Below are positions 1 through 11,090 of a DNA stretch of 64,000 nt, piece by piece. Where the stretch lies: the NCBI GenBank assembly GCA_023634235.1, contig JAMKCF010000002.1, positions 9,447,591-9,511,590 on the forward strand, written 5' to 3'. The notes under the pieces are model-generated. The model was not told the DNA's origin. It saw only the letters and a program-made list of their open reading frames with translations, and made no database searches. A program made the position numbers and the translations under genes. This DNA is from Pisaster brevispinus (lineage: Eukaryota; Echinodermata; Asteroidea; Forcipulatida; Asteriidae). Each line of letters begins with the position of its first letter. Position 1 is the first letter of the stretch.

Positions 1-690
1 CAACCAGCAACCGTTAACATGAGTGGTTTGCCGACACAATACGGCATCCTCTCTCCTACAAATGACCCACCCCATTGTCATCATCAATTATTGTTCTCCA
101 TCCACAGGGATGATCTTGTTCGGAAGCCAGTTAATTGCGAAGCAATTTTACAGGAGGCCAATTAGGTGGGAAGATAGTGAGCATCTTGAATGGCTTCGGT
201 TCTCCGGCCCGGGAGAGTGAACAATGTCTCATTCAACTGTTTTTGGATACTTTTTAAACCTGACCACTTCAGGGGTAATTGTCAATTAAAATTGTTTGTA
301 GCGTATTCATTACATCGTTTATCCAGTCCACACTGATTAATTAATTCCAAAGTGGACAAGAGAGATTTTTAAAATTAATTACCCACTTAGTACTTGCGTT
401 TAAAAACTGGGTTACTTGATAAAAATGTGGCAAGGCATTCAGGCAATGCTCTTTATTGTGCAAATGAAATCACGATGACCACCTCATCCTCAACAGCTGG
501 GAGAATGCCCTTTTTAAAGTTAACTCTCCGCATATTTCTTCATACAGGTTCAATCGCTTGCTTGTTCTCGTCTATGCTGTAACTAGCAAGTAGTTGTAAA
601 CAACAGTTTCCAACAGCTGTTTTCATTGTCTCTAAATTTCTGTTGCTCTAAACCCTGATACTACTCTATAAGAAATTTGAGATTATACCT
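1..690. other. Non-coding stretch
   Basis: No reading frame here has recognisable protein similarity; the small frame at 23-220 has no domain-like features. An inverted pair GTCCAC/GTGGAC (329-334 and 353-358) brackets a TTAATTAATT homeodomain-type core. I see no RNA gene or other repeat. Confidence 0.5.
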
Positions 691-696
691 CTTAAA

Positions 697-753
697 ATTG
701 TTTGAAAGAAATTTCTATTTTAAATTTGAATGCTGTCAGATAATTTAAGAGGT
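697..753. repeat. Short imperfect inverted repeat
   Basis: The arm ACCTCTTAAAATT near 698-710 is matched in reverse complement by AATTTAAGAGGT near 742-753, with about 30 bases between them. No target-site duplication is evident, so this is described as a local inverted repeat rather than a transposon. Confidence 0.4.
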
Positions 754-790
754 GTTATCATTGCATTAGGGATAATGAATAACTAGGTGT

Positions 791-831
791 TGATCATACC
801 AGAGAGGAAGGAGTTCCTTCCTCCATGATCA
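791..831. repeat. Two-tier perfect hairpin (TGATCAT / GAGGAAGGA)
   Basis: An outer perfect pair TGATCAT (791-797) and ATGATCA (825-831) encloses an inner perfect pair GAGGAAGGA (804-812) and TCCTTCCTC (815-823) with a two-base loop. Six unpaired bases on the left and one on the right separate the tiers. The compact, nearly uninterrupted pairing suggests a remnant of a palindromic repeat. I could not see a target-site duplication. Confidence 0.6.
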
Positions 832-2444
832 TACACTGTTTAGGGCAAAAACAAATCTAACAACGGTAGACACTTTTCAACAGCATAGTTTTGCCTTCTT
901 AAAGACGGAGCTGATTTTCTGCAGACAGGTTTTTTTCCTTTCATTTTAAGTTATTAAAAAAGTGAAAAGTCCCACAAAAACAGCCTTAAATTTCCCAAAA
1001 GCAAAAGCGTAGACCACAAATCTGAGACCACAGACTGAAATGGTTCCCCAGATAGTCTACAACAGTACAAAGTATGCAACTAATGTTCAGTTCAATAACC
1101 CTAGGTGATTGCGTCCAATGGTGTGAATCCCCAACAGGATGGACGAAGCAATTCGGTGGAATAAATAAAAGGAACTCTTTCAAACACAACAAAAACAACC
1201 GGACAATTGGACATTGCCAGCGCTGGTGGGTTTACTCTTGTGTCGCCTGACTGGCTCTAAAGTTAGACAAAATGTAAGGCTTTTTTCCCTCCCGTTGTCT
1301 GGCTTGCCACAGGGGAAACATCAAGGGATGGCTGAAGTAATGAGAGGTGAAGCCTTATGTGTCAATATGATGTAAGCTATTCTCATGATGAACAGGGCCA
1401 CTACACTCATCATTAGCTAGAGAAAATTCGGCCAGAGGCTGGACAACTTTGAGATCTTTCTTCTTCCATGGTATCTCAGGGTGTAAAAGACTTTGGGTTT
1501 TATGGTCAGTGTTGGGTTAGCTGCATCATTAACATTCTTCCATTTGTCTACAAGGTTCTTGTCTTGGACCACCATAATAAAGTTATTTTATGTTGGAAGT
1601 CAAAACAAGATCATTTCTTGTCAGGACCACTTAAAAGTGAAAGACAGGCATGTTCAAAACAAATCTTCTTTTTCTTCTTTTTTTCATTTTACCTTCGTTT
1701 GAAGAATTGTTTTTCAAAACTTCTTTAGAAGCCATGGAAGTTAGAAATGAAGGTGTTTACAAATGGCATAGTCATAAAATAATAGATAACCGTATCAAAA
1801 ACCGAAAATGAAAGTCTATGTTATTAAGGTTTTAAAAGATCAAAAGAGAACATAACTGCAAACTGCAAAAATGAGGGGTCTGAAATGCCAAATGTAAAAG
1901 GTGACATGCAAACATTTCAGCAGGTTTAAAGAACTTCACAACAACAACAAAAACCACAATCTTTTGCAAAAGGATTTTGATAAATTTCCTTGCAAATTTA
2001 CCGTTTAAATAATGAGGCAGTTTTCAGTATTTGCTCTTAGATTAAGAGATATTCAAAGAAAACTGAGATATAAAAACAGGAGAGGAAAAAACCATATTTG
2101 CATCTACATCCAACAGCTAATTTAGATGACTGTTGACTGACATAATTGGTGGAACACTGCTGAGAGTTGGGTAGGATAATTGTACACAAATTATCAGAAA
2201 CCCATTAAAATCTGGGAATTTGTGCCTGCAGATATTTTCTAGATTTGTTTTTAGGAGTATAGGGCATTGGATGAAATCACTCCAGGTATTACATCACACG
2301 AACTAAAAAAACAAAAAAGTTTGTTAAAGTGATTTAACAACTCCAGAATTAAATCACTTCTGTGAGGGCTATGATCAGACCTTCCCTATAATGTGTGTGA
2401 TAACTCCAAGGCAATCCCTTTCAACCAAGAGTAAGAATTGGGCT
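832..2444. other. Non-coding stretch
   Basis: AT-rich sequence with short homopolymers. The reading frames at 1468-1728 and 986-1198 lack protein-like motifs and are treated as chance. I see no gene, RNA or clear repeat. Confidence 0.5.
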
Positions 2445-2640
2445 CTGAATTGGGGGGGGGACAGTAATTAGGGTGTCAGTACTCATCAAGACGGGTTTGT
2501 TTCAATGTTCATCCAGCTGTGATCGAGAGAGAATGCAAATGTTTACCGGGGGATCGTTAAAGAGATCTACTACACAGACGGGTGAAGGTTCCTGTCTGTA
2601 ACTTATCTCTTTTAAAGGGTACATAGGTGTTCATTGAGGA
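2445..2640. promoter_or_regulatory. Candidate cis-regulatory island with POU octamer and nested hairpin
   Basis: A G9 run sits at the left edge. An exact POU octamer ATGCAAAT lies at 2533-2540, directly followed by GTTTAC (2541-2546), a forkhead-type core. From 2557 to 2615 there is a nested hairpin: outer arms TTAAAGAGAT (2557-2566) and ATCTCTTTTAA (2605-2615), inner arms ACAGACGGG (2574-2582) and CCTGTCTGT (2591-2599), loop of eight bases. The motifs are seen; regulatory function is inference, and an RNA-structure role is an alternative. Confidence 0.3.
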
Positions 2641-2760
2641 AATTTCAGATTTAACAGTTCAAATAAAATATTATCCGTTTCATTTGGGTAAGTGTAAACT
2701 TCTTGTGTGGTGACATGCTGAGGTCGATCAAGGGAAACATTAGGGTTGTAAATTCTTTGG

Positions 2761-2776
2761 ACAGTGAGGGCGCCGT
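2761..2776 (+). promoter_or_regulatory. CTCF-like motif
   Basis: ACAGTGAGGGCGCCGT resembles the core of the animal CTCF binding motif (a CCASYAGRKGGCRS-type consensus, from general knowledge). It is a single sequence match with no supporting data. Confidence 0.25.
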
Positions 2777-3868
2777 CTTACCTTGGGGATATACCAATAG
2801 TCATGAGAGAACTGAATTATCTGAAGGCCTTCCACTTTCTTTTAAAGAAAATGTTGGGGGCCATTGGTGTGATGTCTGATGTTGAACCTAGAACTAAAAT
2901 CTCTATTTTCTAGTACAAAGTGTACTTTCCTTCAAATCTGAGGTACATTATGTATTTCCTAAATTACAAATTTAAATCTTTTTATGATATCCACTAGACA
3001 GAAATAAATAATCAAAGATGTTTTTAAAAAACAGTTATGAAAGCGTTACATTTCTAACTTACAAACTGGGAGTAACAGACCCACTTAACACACACCTACA
3101 GAACATTTTATAAAAGCAAGTAATGGTTTGCCGCTATGGTGATGCAGTTATCAGCATGGTGAGTATATTACATCCGTAGACTAAATCCTCAAGAAGCTAA
3201 TCACAATCCAGCATTACCCTATTTTAGTCGTTCAGTTTCTCTTTTCCGGGGCCGATTCCTGTTGTGATATGACATTTCTTACAATACTTCAGGCGCGTAA
3301 CATAAAACAAAACACGAGGTATTTAGATACCATTTGGGTCGTAATGCAGAAAGAGGGAAAAAATCTCGTAATGCTGTTCATAATTGAAGGCTTGGCTAGA
3401 AGGTACTTTGAGTGCAATACTGTGAAAGCAATAACCCAAACCAACCCTCCATCATATCAGTGCCCTAAAGTGCAACAGACTCAGCGTATCCCTATCCAGC
3501 AAAAGGCTCGTTAAGACGGTGAAACAGGTCAAGCCAAAAGCCAGTTTGGTAACAAAATGCCGGCTCGGGGAGAAAAAAAAACTTGCCGAAAAAGGGCGTA
3601 CACGAGATTGGCCCGACGACGAGGGAACTTAATCTACAGCTTGATGAAGATATCAGCGGACATGTTCCTGTAATGGTATACTGACAGATAGTAGAATGGG
3701 TAGAATTAATACTGCCATAGAGCTGTACGTAGAGAGTAACGGCAAATATTCCCTACAATTGGTCGAGAGAAGTGCTACTCGGTAAAGTGGCCATGCGATG
3801 AGGAGGATAGGGTGGCATGATACATAGTAGCCATCTTGGTTATCCAGCATTCCTGTGCAGGAGACATA
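2777..3868. other. Non-coding stretch
   Basis: No supported gene. The frame at 3269-3514 has no recognisable domain. A more GC-balanced section at about 3500-3650 has no identifiable motif that I can name. Confidence 0.5.
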
Positions 3869-3995
3869 AGCCATGTCGGAATTGGCAGCTACGGCTGCAG
3901 CTGTTGCTAAGGGTATTACAAAGGGCAACCTATGCTTCAACACACGATGACACGGTGACCGAGCTACAGCCATAGCCACTGATTCAGAAACAGCC
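3869..3995. mobile_element. Palindromic non-autonomous element (MITE-like), copy 1
   Basis: The left part (3869-3903, AAGCCATGTCGGAATTGG and onward) is matched by the reverse complement of the right part (about 3961-3995, which reads AGGCTGTTTCTGAATCAG and onward on the minus strand). The centre contains GCTGTTGCTAAGGGTATTAC. The same central sequence recurs at 19009-19140, so this is a dispersed family rather than a unique sequence. A minus-strand open frame of 126 residues (3653-4033) runs through it and is considered a chance frame. No transposase is present; mobilisation would have to be in trans. Confidence 0.55.
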
Positions 3996-4110
3996 TCAAA
4001 ATTAGGCTTTTGTCTCAGATTAGTACCCTTCACAAGTCGATATACTTCATACCTGCATTACAACGGTGCAACTACATCAGTTCATCTACTCCAAAAGCAA
4101 GAGCTGCCAT

Positions 4111-4131
4111 CTTGATTTGTAAACAATCAAG
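4111..4131. promoter_or_regulatory. Perfect dyad enclosing a forkhead-type core
   Basis: CTTGATT (4111-4117) and AATCAAG (4125-4131) form a perfect 7-bp inverted repeat around TGTAAAC. The centre, read with the arm, contains GTAAACAA, a forkhead-type site. Function is inference. Confidence 0.3.
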
Positions 4132-4281
4132 ACAATAAAGGCCAGAATGAGGCTAGTAGATTCAAAAGTCATCTACCAGATTCATGGTATCTACATGTGA
4201 TACATAATTCAGGATCCAGACAGTTATTTCACAAATAAGGCAATCCCACTCCACTTCCTAGTCTGTATTTTTGCCTTTGTA

Positions 4282-5085
4282 TCAAATTTTCATCATCAAA
4301 ATGAGGCTACAGAATCCAATATGAGGCTTGAGTGTATCATAGTCTGGTGCTATAGAACCAGTCAATCCCTTCATTGCAATCTCAGGCAATCCCTTTGAGA
4401 ACTTGACAGGCATTGCTATTAACATCCCCCATAGGTTCCTCATAAATGAAAATTCATCTCTGCAAAGACACACTCAGGTGTAGATGGAGAACACCGACTC
4501 TAGAATAATTGGAAAAATAAAATATTTATACAACGCATTCAAACGCTGCTTGACAAGTGAAAGGTGATCTATACAGGAGAATTTCAAAGGTACAAATTGG
4601 ATAGGCAACAAAACAAACAAATTTAAAGCAAATTGTTGTACTTCCTCTGATAATTCTCCTTTGAGACCTAATAACAAAGATGTGCACTGATTGATATGCT
4701 CCACGAAGTAGTGTCTGCAATTGAGGGAGTTCTCAAATTATATTGAAGATCTTATTAAATGTAATATTAAACCACAAACTTACAAGAGCACAATTTTCAA
4801 CTAGTATTTACAAGATAAATAATATTTCTTTTTTTAAACAATCCAAAGAATGCAGGAAAATAATTTCAGCATCTTTTAAATATTCAATACAATTTTTTGC
4901 CAGTTGAGTCTGAACGATTTGACAGTTCTGTGGCAAGGGGAAGAAATCACAGAAAATGTTTTGTTTCTCAAAATCAATCTCTCCTATAAAAAGCCAAGTC
5001 TGAATCAAGGTCTGAAATAACGCATGGGAGTAATGTTTGAAAAGTACACCTGACCATAATCTGGCCCAATAGGCCTTCAACACCG
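4282..5085 (-). CDS. Candidate three-exon coding segment, unidentified protein
   Basis: Three successive minus-strand open frames can be joined in phase. Exon 1 would be 5085-4812 (donor GTAAAT), exon 2 4714-4532 (acceptor ending TTGCAG, donor GTATAA), exon 3 4459-4282 (acceptor TCTTTGCAG, stop TGA). Both junctions are phase 2, and the joined product is about 210 residues. Exon 2 contains an amphipathic, helix-like stretch (GELSEEVQQFALNLFVLLP), and exon 3 begins DEFSFMRNLWGMLIAMPVKF. I do not recognise the family; an all-helical HEAT-like or nuclear scaffold protein is one possibility. Against it: the introns would be only 97 and 72 nt, the donors are weak, the upstream acceptor of exon 1 is uncertain, and open frames of this length occur by chance here. 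It could also be a decayed gene piece. Confidence 0.27.
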
Positions 5086-7053
5086 CTTGGACCAACAAAA
5101 TGAGGAATCAATACCCAACGAGAAAGCAATTTAACCAACTTTTTAAGGTTTTGGGTTTTTTTCCTCTCTTTCTTTCTTTTTTTCTTTTTTCTCTCTTATT
5201 GCCTGGAACCAGGAATTGCTCATCTGGGCTCTGTCATTTTGGTTATGCAAAAGTCCTTCTTTCGTGTCTTCTGGCCATGGAAGTACTGACTTCTTCCCCG
5301 GTAACCGATGGTATGCATAATTATAACGACCAGGCTGCAAGGGGGGTCAATGGGGTCAGGACAGAGAGCGACGGCAACACACGCAAGTAAAGGGAAAAAC
5401 GGGTTCACAACCGAAGGGAGAACCAACCAGCAGGCAGGGATACACTTGCAAGACTGTAGTGCCCTGGAGGTTCCGTGCCGTTTCAGTTGCCAGTTTTTCC
5501 CCCCCTTCTTTCTTGTTTGTCTATAGGTCAGTCGTCCTGAGTTTCCGAGGGATGAGATGATACTGTACGAGCAACCAAAAGAGAACAGCATGCGGAGACG
5601 GGGAACAGGATGTGTGCAGAGAGATCAGTGTGGCTTGTGGCTCACAGGCAGTAAATAGAATCAGCTACTATTGATTTACTGGATATTTCCATCTTGGCTG
5701 GGGGGGGGGGGGGTGGTGGTGAAGATGTTTTCGGTTGAGGCTTGTTGCAAGAGAGCAGAGGTTTTGTTTTTTCGAAGCGCTTGTGAAGCAAGGGTGCTCA
5801 GCTTCTGAAAAAGTTACCAGGACAAGGTACAGAGAGAAAACCAAGGGAACAGAAAGTACAGCTACGTGTGACTGAACTCAAAGTGCAGACCATGTTTAGC
5901 TGCAAAGGGAGAAACAAAACTGGGTCGCTCAAATTTAATATCCTTAAGTACGAACAAGAGGGTGCTTAGAGAGGATATTTTCTACAGTGGATATTCCTTC
6001 AATTCAGAAAAAGCTAGTCAACTGGTGTGTGCACAGGCACAAAATATGTCATTTTAGGCTCCTGTGGGAGATGGCGGGCCAACACAAACATGAGGGTACA
6101 GTAGCCAAAAGTTCCCAATGGAATACCAGGCGAGTGGTTAGTACACAGCTTTCTTCCGCCAGGAGAAAAGCACACAGAGGGGGAAGCCTCGTACGGTGTG
6201 TGCACAACCGGCGCTCCACGAATTGAAAGTAAACAATCAAAAATGGCTGCCATTCTGAGATTGACCCCGGTGACCTTTAGTACCCATCATCACGACCCTG
6301 TCTGTATTCACAGCTGTTTGTGTGACTACTTTTTCCTTACGCACAAAGGTCTCCTGAGCAATTCACTGGTATGTAATCCGATCTCAGCTTCTACGCAGAG
6401 CAATAATCAGACCCAACATCGATCAACGAGAAAAGAGAAGGAAAGGGAAAAAAACTACCCCAAAAAAACCCAGCGGTTTTGTTGATTTGTCCTGCAACGA
6501 CCCGGGGTATGTGTATCAGTTCCCATTTCCATGGAAATACTACAGAGAATTCTTTGTAGCCAATTTTGCCGATTGGCGATTCCACCTGATTCGGTGAAAA
6601 GTTTCAGATCAAATCAATGGAAACAGATCATTCTTAAAGTTCTGGACTAGCTTTATGTGACTAAAGTCAAAGACCTGATTTTAAGCATGCACCCACAAAT
6701 TCCAATTACAAAAGTTCACAAACATAAAAAGGATAGGGCAACTTTAAAACAGCATTGGGGATTCTCCTCTTCCTGTCAAATCATTGCACAAATCAACAGT
6801 CCCCTTGCACAAGCCCAAACAGCGCCCTCACTGAGGTCAAAGGAAGACCTATCATGGGCTGAGAGTTGTGCGCGGCAGGTACATGTTTCCATAGTTTGGC
6901 CTCAGCAGTGGCGGCCAATGCAAGAGGTCTAATAATCATTGCACAAGATACTACCTCACAGACTGGCAAAACTCATCAACACATTTTCAGCTAAAGTAAA
7001 TACGAGTCTTACATAGATTAGAGTACCATCAAGCAGTATGCAAGAGTAAATGA
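5086..7053. other. Non-coding stretch with simple-sequence runs
   Basis: It contains a T/C-rich tract at about 5157-5195, a G run at 5700-5713, and several overlapping short frames on both strands with no protein-like signature. A CTCF-like site lies at 6819-6832. No gene is supported. Confidence 0.5.
6819..6832 (-). promoter_or_regulatory. CTCF-like motif, minus orientation
   Basis: On the minus strand the site reads CAGTGAGGGCGCTGT, sharing CAGTGAGGGCGC with the plus-strand site at 2761-2776. The two sites therefore face each other across about 4 kb. Sequence match only. Confidence 0.25.
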
Positions 7054-7238
7054 GACTCTTCCATAGCCTGGAATATCTTCCTTCCAACCAATCCAAAGAT
7101 ACAGTCACACTGATCCAAGCTAACAGAATCCATCAACTAGAGAACACAACTCTTCCATAGCCTGGAATACCCTTCCTCCAACCCAACCAAAGCTAGAGAC
7201 TCTCTATCCAAGGCTAACAGAATCCATCAACCAGTGTT
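7054..7238. repeat. Tandem duplication, 95-bp period
   Basis: ACTCTTCCATAGCCTGGAAT begins at 7054 and again at 7149. Both copies end with GCTAACAGAATCCATCAAC. The copies have diverged by scattered substitutions and small indels, so the duplication is not recent. Confidence 0.75.
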
Positions 7239-8869
7239 CCCCTACAGTAAGAGGACACTGATTGGCTCAAGCCATATATTAATTCCGCAACGATGACAAG
7301 TTGTTCCATTTGTGGCCATAATCCTCACAGTGTACGAGCCCAATGAGTGACTCGCTGAAATCACTGAGGCCAGAGCAAGGGGAGAGAGAAAAGGGGGGCT
7401 TTACACTGGCAGGAATAACCCCCCAGGATTCCCCAACAAATGTGGGATTTCAGGGGATTACTCGGCTGTCGTATCACTTGATTGGGAAGGAAAACTCAAA
7501 TATACAATCACACCTGACAGCGTCCCAAAATAGATCGCGTAATTTGAAACACACAAAGCGTTTCTCCTGCCCTTTCTGACATATTTCGACCGAAACTGAT
7601 GGGAAATATGATAATCACGTGAAAGCTGCTTGTACTTTGAATTTAATGCAATATTCATAGTGGCAAATTAAGTGTGTAGGGCATGGGATGTAAAGAATCG
7701 AAGTCAAACAATCTTGTTAAACATTTATTGCAGGAAATATCAACGAAAGCTTTGGTTTAATGATTTTTCGTGGGAAGGTCTTGTGAGAAAATGTTAAACA
7801 CCAGAATTTTTTTTATCAACTTCTCCCCAATAACATTCTACAAATTAAAACAAACCTTTCAGAAGTCTTATTCAAGTGTTTCACAGCCCATTGTTTCAAC
7901 AATACTTTCCAAAGTGATTTCCATCTTTTGCCATCTTCACGTCGCCTCTTTTTTTTTTTGTTCTTCTTTCTTTTTCATTACTCTCACTTTCTCTTTGAAA
8001 ATTATTCAAGTGGGTGATCACTTACAAAGCAAAGTATCGTGATGTCTTTGGAACTACACTCATCAATGGTCACTAAAAAGTACAAGGCATTACCTACACT
8101 GAAGACACTCACTGACAAGAGTTCTTAGTGATTTGATTAATTTTCATCACAACCATTGCCATAAATGTCTTCTGGTTTTTATTACGGAGGAGATCAACCA
8201 GGGTCGTTAGTGAATTCATCATTTTTCTCCCAATGATAACCCCTTCAGCCCAATTTTCATCTGACCACAATGCCATGAAACCATAGCAACATTGTAATTG
8301 CCACTCTCAGTCATATCACATCGTTTATAGCAGGAATTAAGTGTCCAGTTATGTTGAAAGGAACTCTGGAATGGCCATGCAACCTTGAAAGGAAAAGCAC
8401 AGTGACATCATTATCTTTTTTCTCTCTTTTTTTTTCCTTCTAAATTCTAGCCTATAGGAAATTATCTTCGCCATATGTGATTTAACCCGAGTTGGAGCTT
8501 GTCCATTATGCATTGTCTTAGATATAAAATGCATAGATGATTACCAGTAGCTCAAGTGATACGATATTCCATGGCTAGAATTTAACATCTTTGAACGAGC
8601 GATTATCAGCCATTGGATCTCAAGAAGGCCTATTCCATAGATGCCCGATGATTAGGAGCTTTTCCAACTTTACATCTTTAGCTTCAAACTGAGGAGAACA
8701 ACCTCATTACCATGGCAACATCTCTCTTAAGAGAAAGATGTACAGATTTGGGGGTGTGGTTTAATAACTTGGCACTTTTATTCTGAACTGTTATAATTTC
8801 CGGAAAATGAAAGATTGGAAAGACCTATCGGAGGATGGCTCAGAGTTTACCGATATGTAATATGGATGA
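7239..8869. other. Non-coding stretch
   Basis: AT-rich, with T-rich runs near 7948-7975 and 8418-8440. Short frames here lack protein-like features. Nothing else is recognised. Confidence 0.5.
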
Positions 8870-9200
8870 AAAATGAAATGAATTTAAAGAGGATGAAAAG
8901 TTTGAGTGAGATTTGATAGCGAATAAGATGCAGAATGTAGGGAAAGAAGCAGTGAGAGTGGAATAATTGAGAATGTGGGGGGAAATATAAACAGGACAGA
9001 GGGAAAGATGGACAAGAAAGTGACGGTCCAAATGAAGACCACGGGAAAAGGAATAATACGAGAAGTCATCAATGAGGGCTGAAGAGTGGAAGGGAATGTA
9101 GGAAACAGGGAATGGTGGGATGGGAGGAGAAATCAGATGGACGAATGAAGAGAAGAAAGGGGGAATAGAAAACAGATGTGTGCCACAAGATGCAGACGGA
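8870..9200. repeat. Purine-rich strand-asymmetric block
   Basis: Over roughly 330 bases the plus strand is strongly enriched in A and G with few C (AGGATGAAAAG, GGAAAGAAG, AAGAGAAGAAAGGGGG types). This asymmetry produces a 121-residue minus-strand open frame (8840-9205) rich in Ser, Phe, Pro and Leu, which is a composition artefact rather than a gene. Confidence 0.5.
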
Positions 9201-9325
9201 ATCAATCTATACCAACAAGGGTTCCCGTCATCGAATACATTTACTAAGAAAACATACCGCGGGGCCGATCAAAACGACTGTCAGTCTGTCTCGCAGTGCA
9301 TCAAAATAACAGAGTCTGTTGTGGT

Positions 9326-9350
9326 CGGAGGAGGAGGAGGAGGAGGAGGA
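9326..9350. repeat. (GGA)n microsatellite
   Basis: About eight uninterrupted GGA triplets, ending just before GAAAGCGCACGG. Confidence 0.9.
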
Positions 9351-11033
9351 AAGCGCACGGAGCAACACTTTGCCCCGGACTCTGACATACGTGTCAGGAC
9401 ATTTTAGCCCACAAAGCACCTGTGTCTTGCATGCATAATTAATTAGGGTGACGCTTGGTGTAGGAGGGGGTTTTCGGCCGTCTGACTGTAAAAGATGCGG
9501 TGATTATGCACTCCCTAGTCCATTTAGGGCTCGGTTGTTTTGGGACATTAATTCAACTGTGTTTTGAAACGGATGCCTCTGTCAAGTCTTTTGGGGACAG
9601 ATTCTGGGTTAAAAGCTACCCTTTCTGAGTCACAATGAGCGCTGATTTTTTGGAAGACTTTATCTCAAAAAAAAAAAAAAATCAGGAATTCTTAAAGGTC
9701 AAACAGCTGGAGTTATCCCACAACAAACGGATCTATTGCATAAACAAAAGAAAAACAAATAAACAAGCACTCAATGCAGAGGAGTTTGTGGCTATTATTT
9801 TCTTAGTGCAGTGTTTTCTCTAGTCAGAGATTACTTCTTCTTTTTTTTCTTCTTTTTCTTTTTGTATTTTAAGGGAGGAAGTATACTATTGTCTGTCTTG
9901 ATTGTTTTAAAGGGTGAAGAAAACATGACTTGATCTGATATCTAACCTTTAACCGTCCACCTTTTGAATTTCTCGTTTCCTGATCATTGTCAGTCCGTAC
10001 ATGAGATGGAATGCTTTGATAAGAGACCAACTACCTGTCTACGCAACAACCAAAAGCCCTGCCTCAAGCAAGGCTGACCGGCCGGTAATTTGCACGAAAA
10101 GCGCCGGCTTACATCAAGCCAGGTGATGCTGGAATGTGACGTAAATTTCTGCCTTACGGGGTTCGGGGGGAAAATTGCAAATATATTTTCTTCCTGTGTT
10201 GTTTAGCTGTTTTTCCCTCTTATTATTATGGCTTATTACAGTGCAGCAACGCCACAAACAGGCTTGCTGTTGTGTGCTTCCAAATGATTTGATACTGAAC
10301 AATTCCACCGGTGAGGTGAGGCTGTAGATCACAAGTGATAGCACTGTCAAGTCACTGACAATCAAGAGCCATGTATCAAAACTGACCTTTTTGGGGAGGA
10401 ATTTATAAGATTGGTTTTTGAAAACCTGCCGTTTTCTTCACCCCTTCCTTTTTTTTTTCTCATGAAAATTTTTATCAATGGACAGTAAATGAAAAACCAT
10501 GGTTTGCAGTAGCACATCTGAAGAGTAATAAATTGGGCTGATTTATTTTATTTACTTATTCATTTATTTGTTACATTTCTTTACCCTTAGTGTGCACAAA
10601 CAGTTAAAAACGATTTTCCATTTACCGCCCTGCGTGGTTATGTTCCAGTTGTCCTCATGTGATTTACATCATCCAGATACTTTTAAAATTACATGTAAAA
10701 TCAGAAGTGGTTAAACAATTCAGTCCAAGCGTCTGTTTGTGTCAAAACAATTTGGTTATCGAGAGCGTTAAGGAATTTACTCAATCTAGTTGCAGAAACC
10801 AGTAACCACTGATATAAACACCATATAAATACCAAAGTCCGTTTCTGCACACATCTATAAATATGATTTTTAAACAGATTTACACACACTGTAAAAAAAA
10901 CTCTAAATAAATCATCATCCGTTAAACAAGTTCAACTATTATGACAAAAAATGAATAACCAGTCATAAAAACTGTGCGTGAAAATCCATGAAGCATAGTC
11001 ATCAAAGGCAGTGGTAATAAAAACACTAAAATA
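9351..11033. other. Non-coding stretch
   Basis: It includes an A run at 9668-9681, a T-rich tract at 9839-9866 and a TTTA-rich stretch at about 10540-10575. Nothing protein-like was seen in the short frames. Confidence 0.5.
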
Positions 11034-11090
11034 CTGGAGAGAGAAAGAGAGAGAGAGTGGGGGGGGGGGGGGGGGGGGGAGAGACAGAAA
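11034..11090. repeat. (GA)n microsatellite with a ~21-base G run
   Basis: GAGAAAGAGAGAGAGAG is followed by an uninterrupted run of about 21 G (11059-11079) and then GAGAGACAG. The G run could form a quadruplex and is prone to length error in sequencing. Confidence 0.9.

Noticed and set aside
3653..4033. 126-residue minus-strand open frame
   Set aside because: It overlaps a palindromic repeat that recurs at 19009-19140, where the frame is not kept.
7685..7697. GGGATGTAAAGAA, similar to miR-1
   Set aside because: The seed and the 3' half differ and there is no matching passenger arm.
8840..9205. 121-residue minus-strand open frame
   Set aside because: Its Ser/Phe/Pro/Leu composition follows directly from the purine-rich plus strand.
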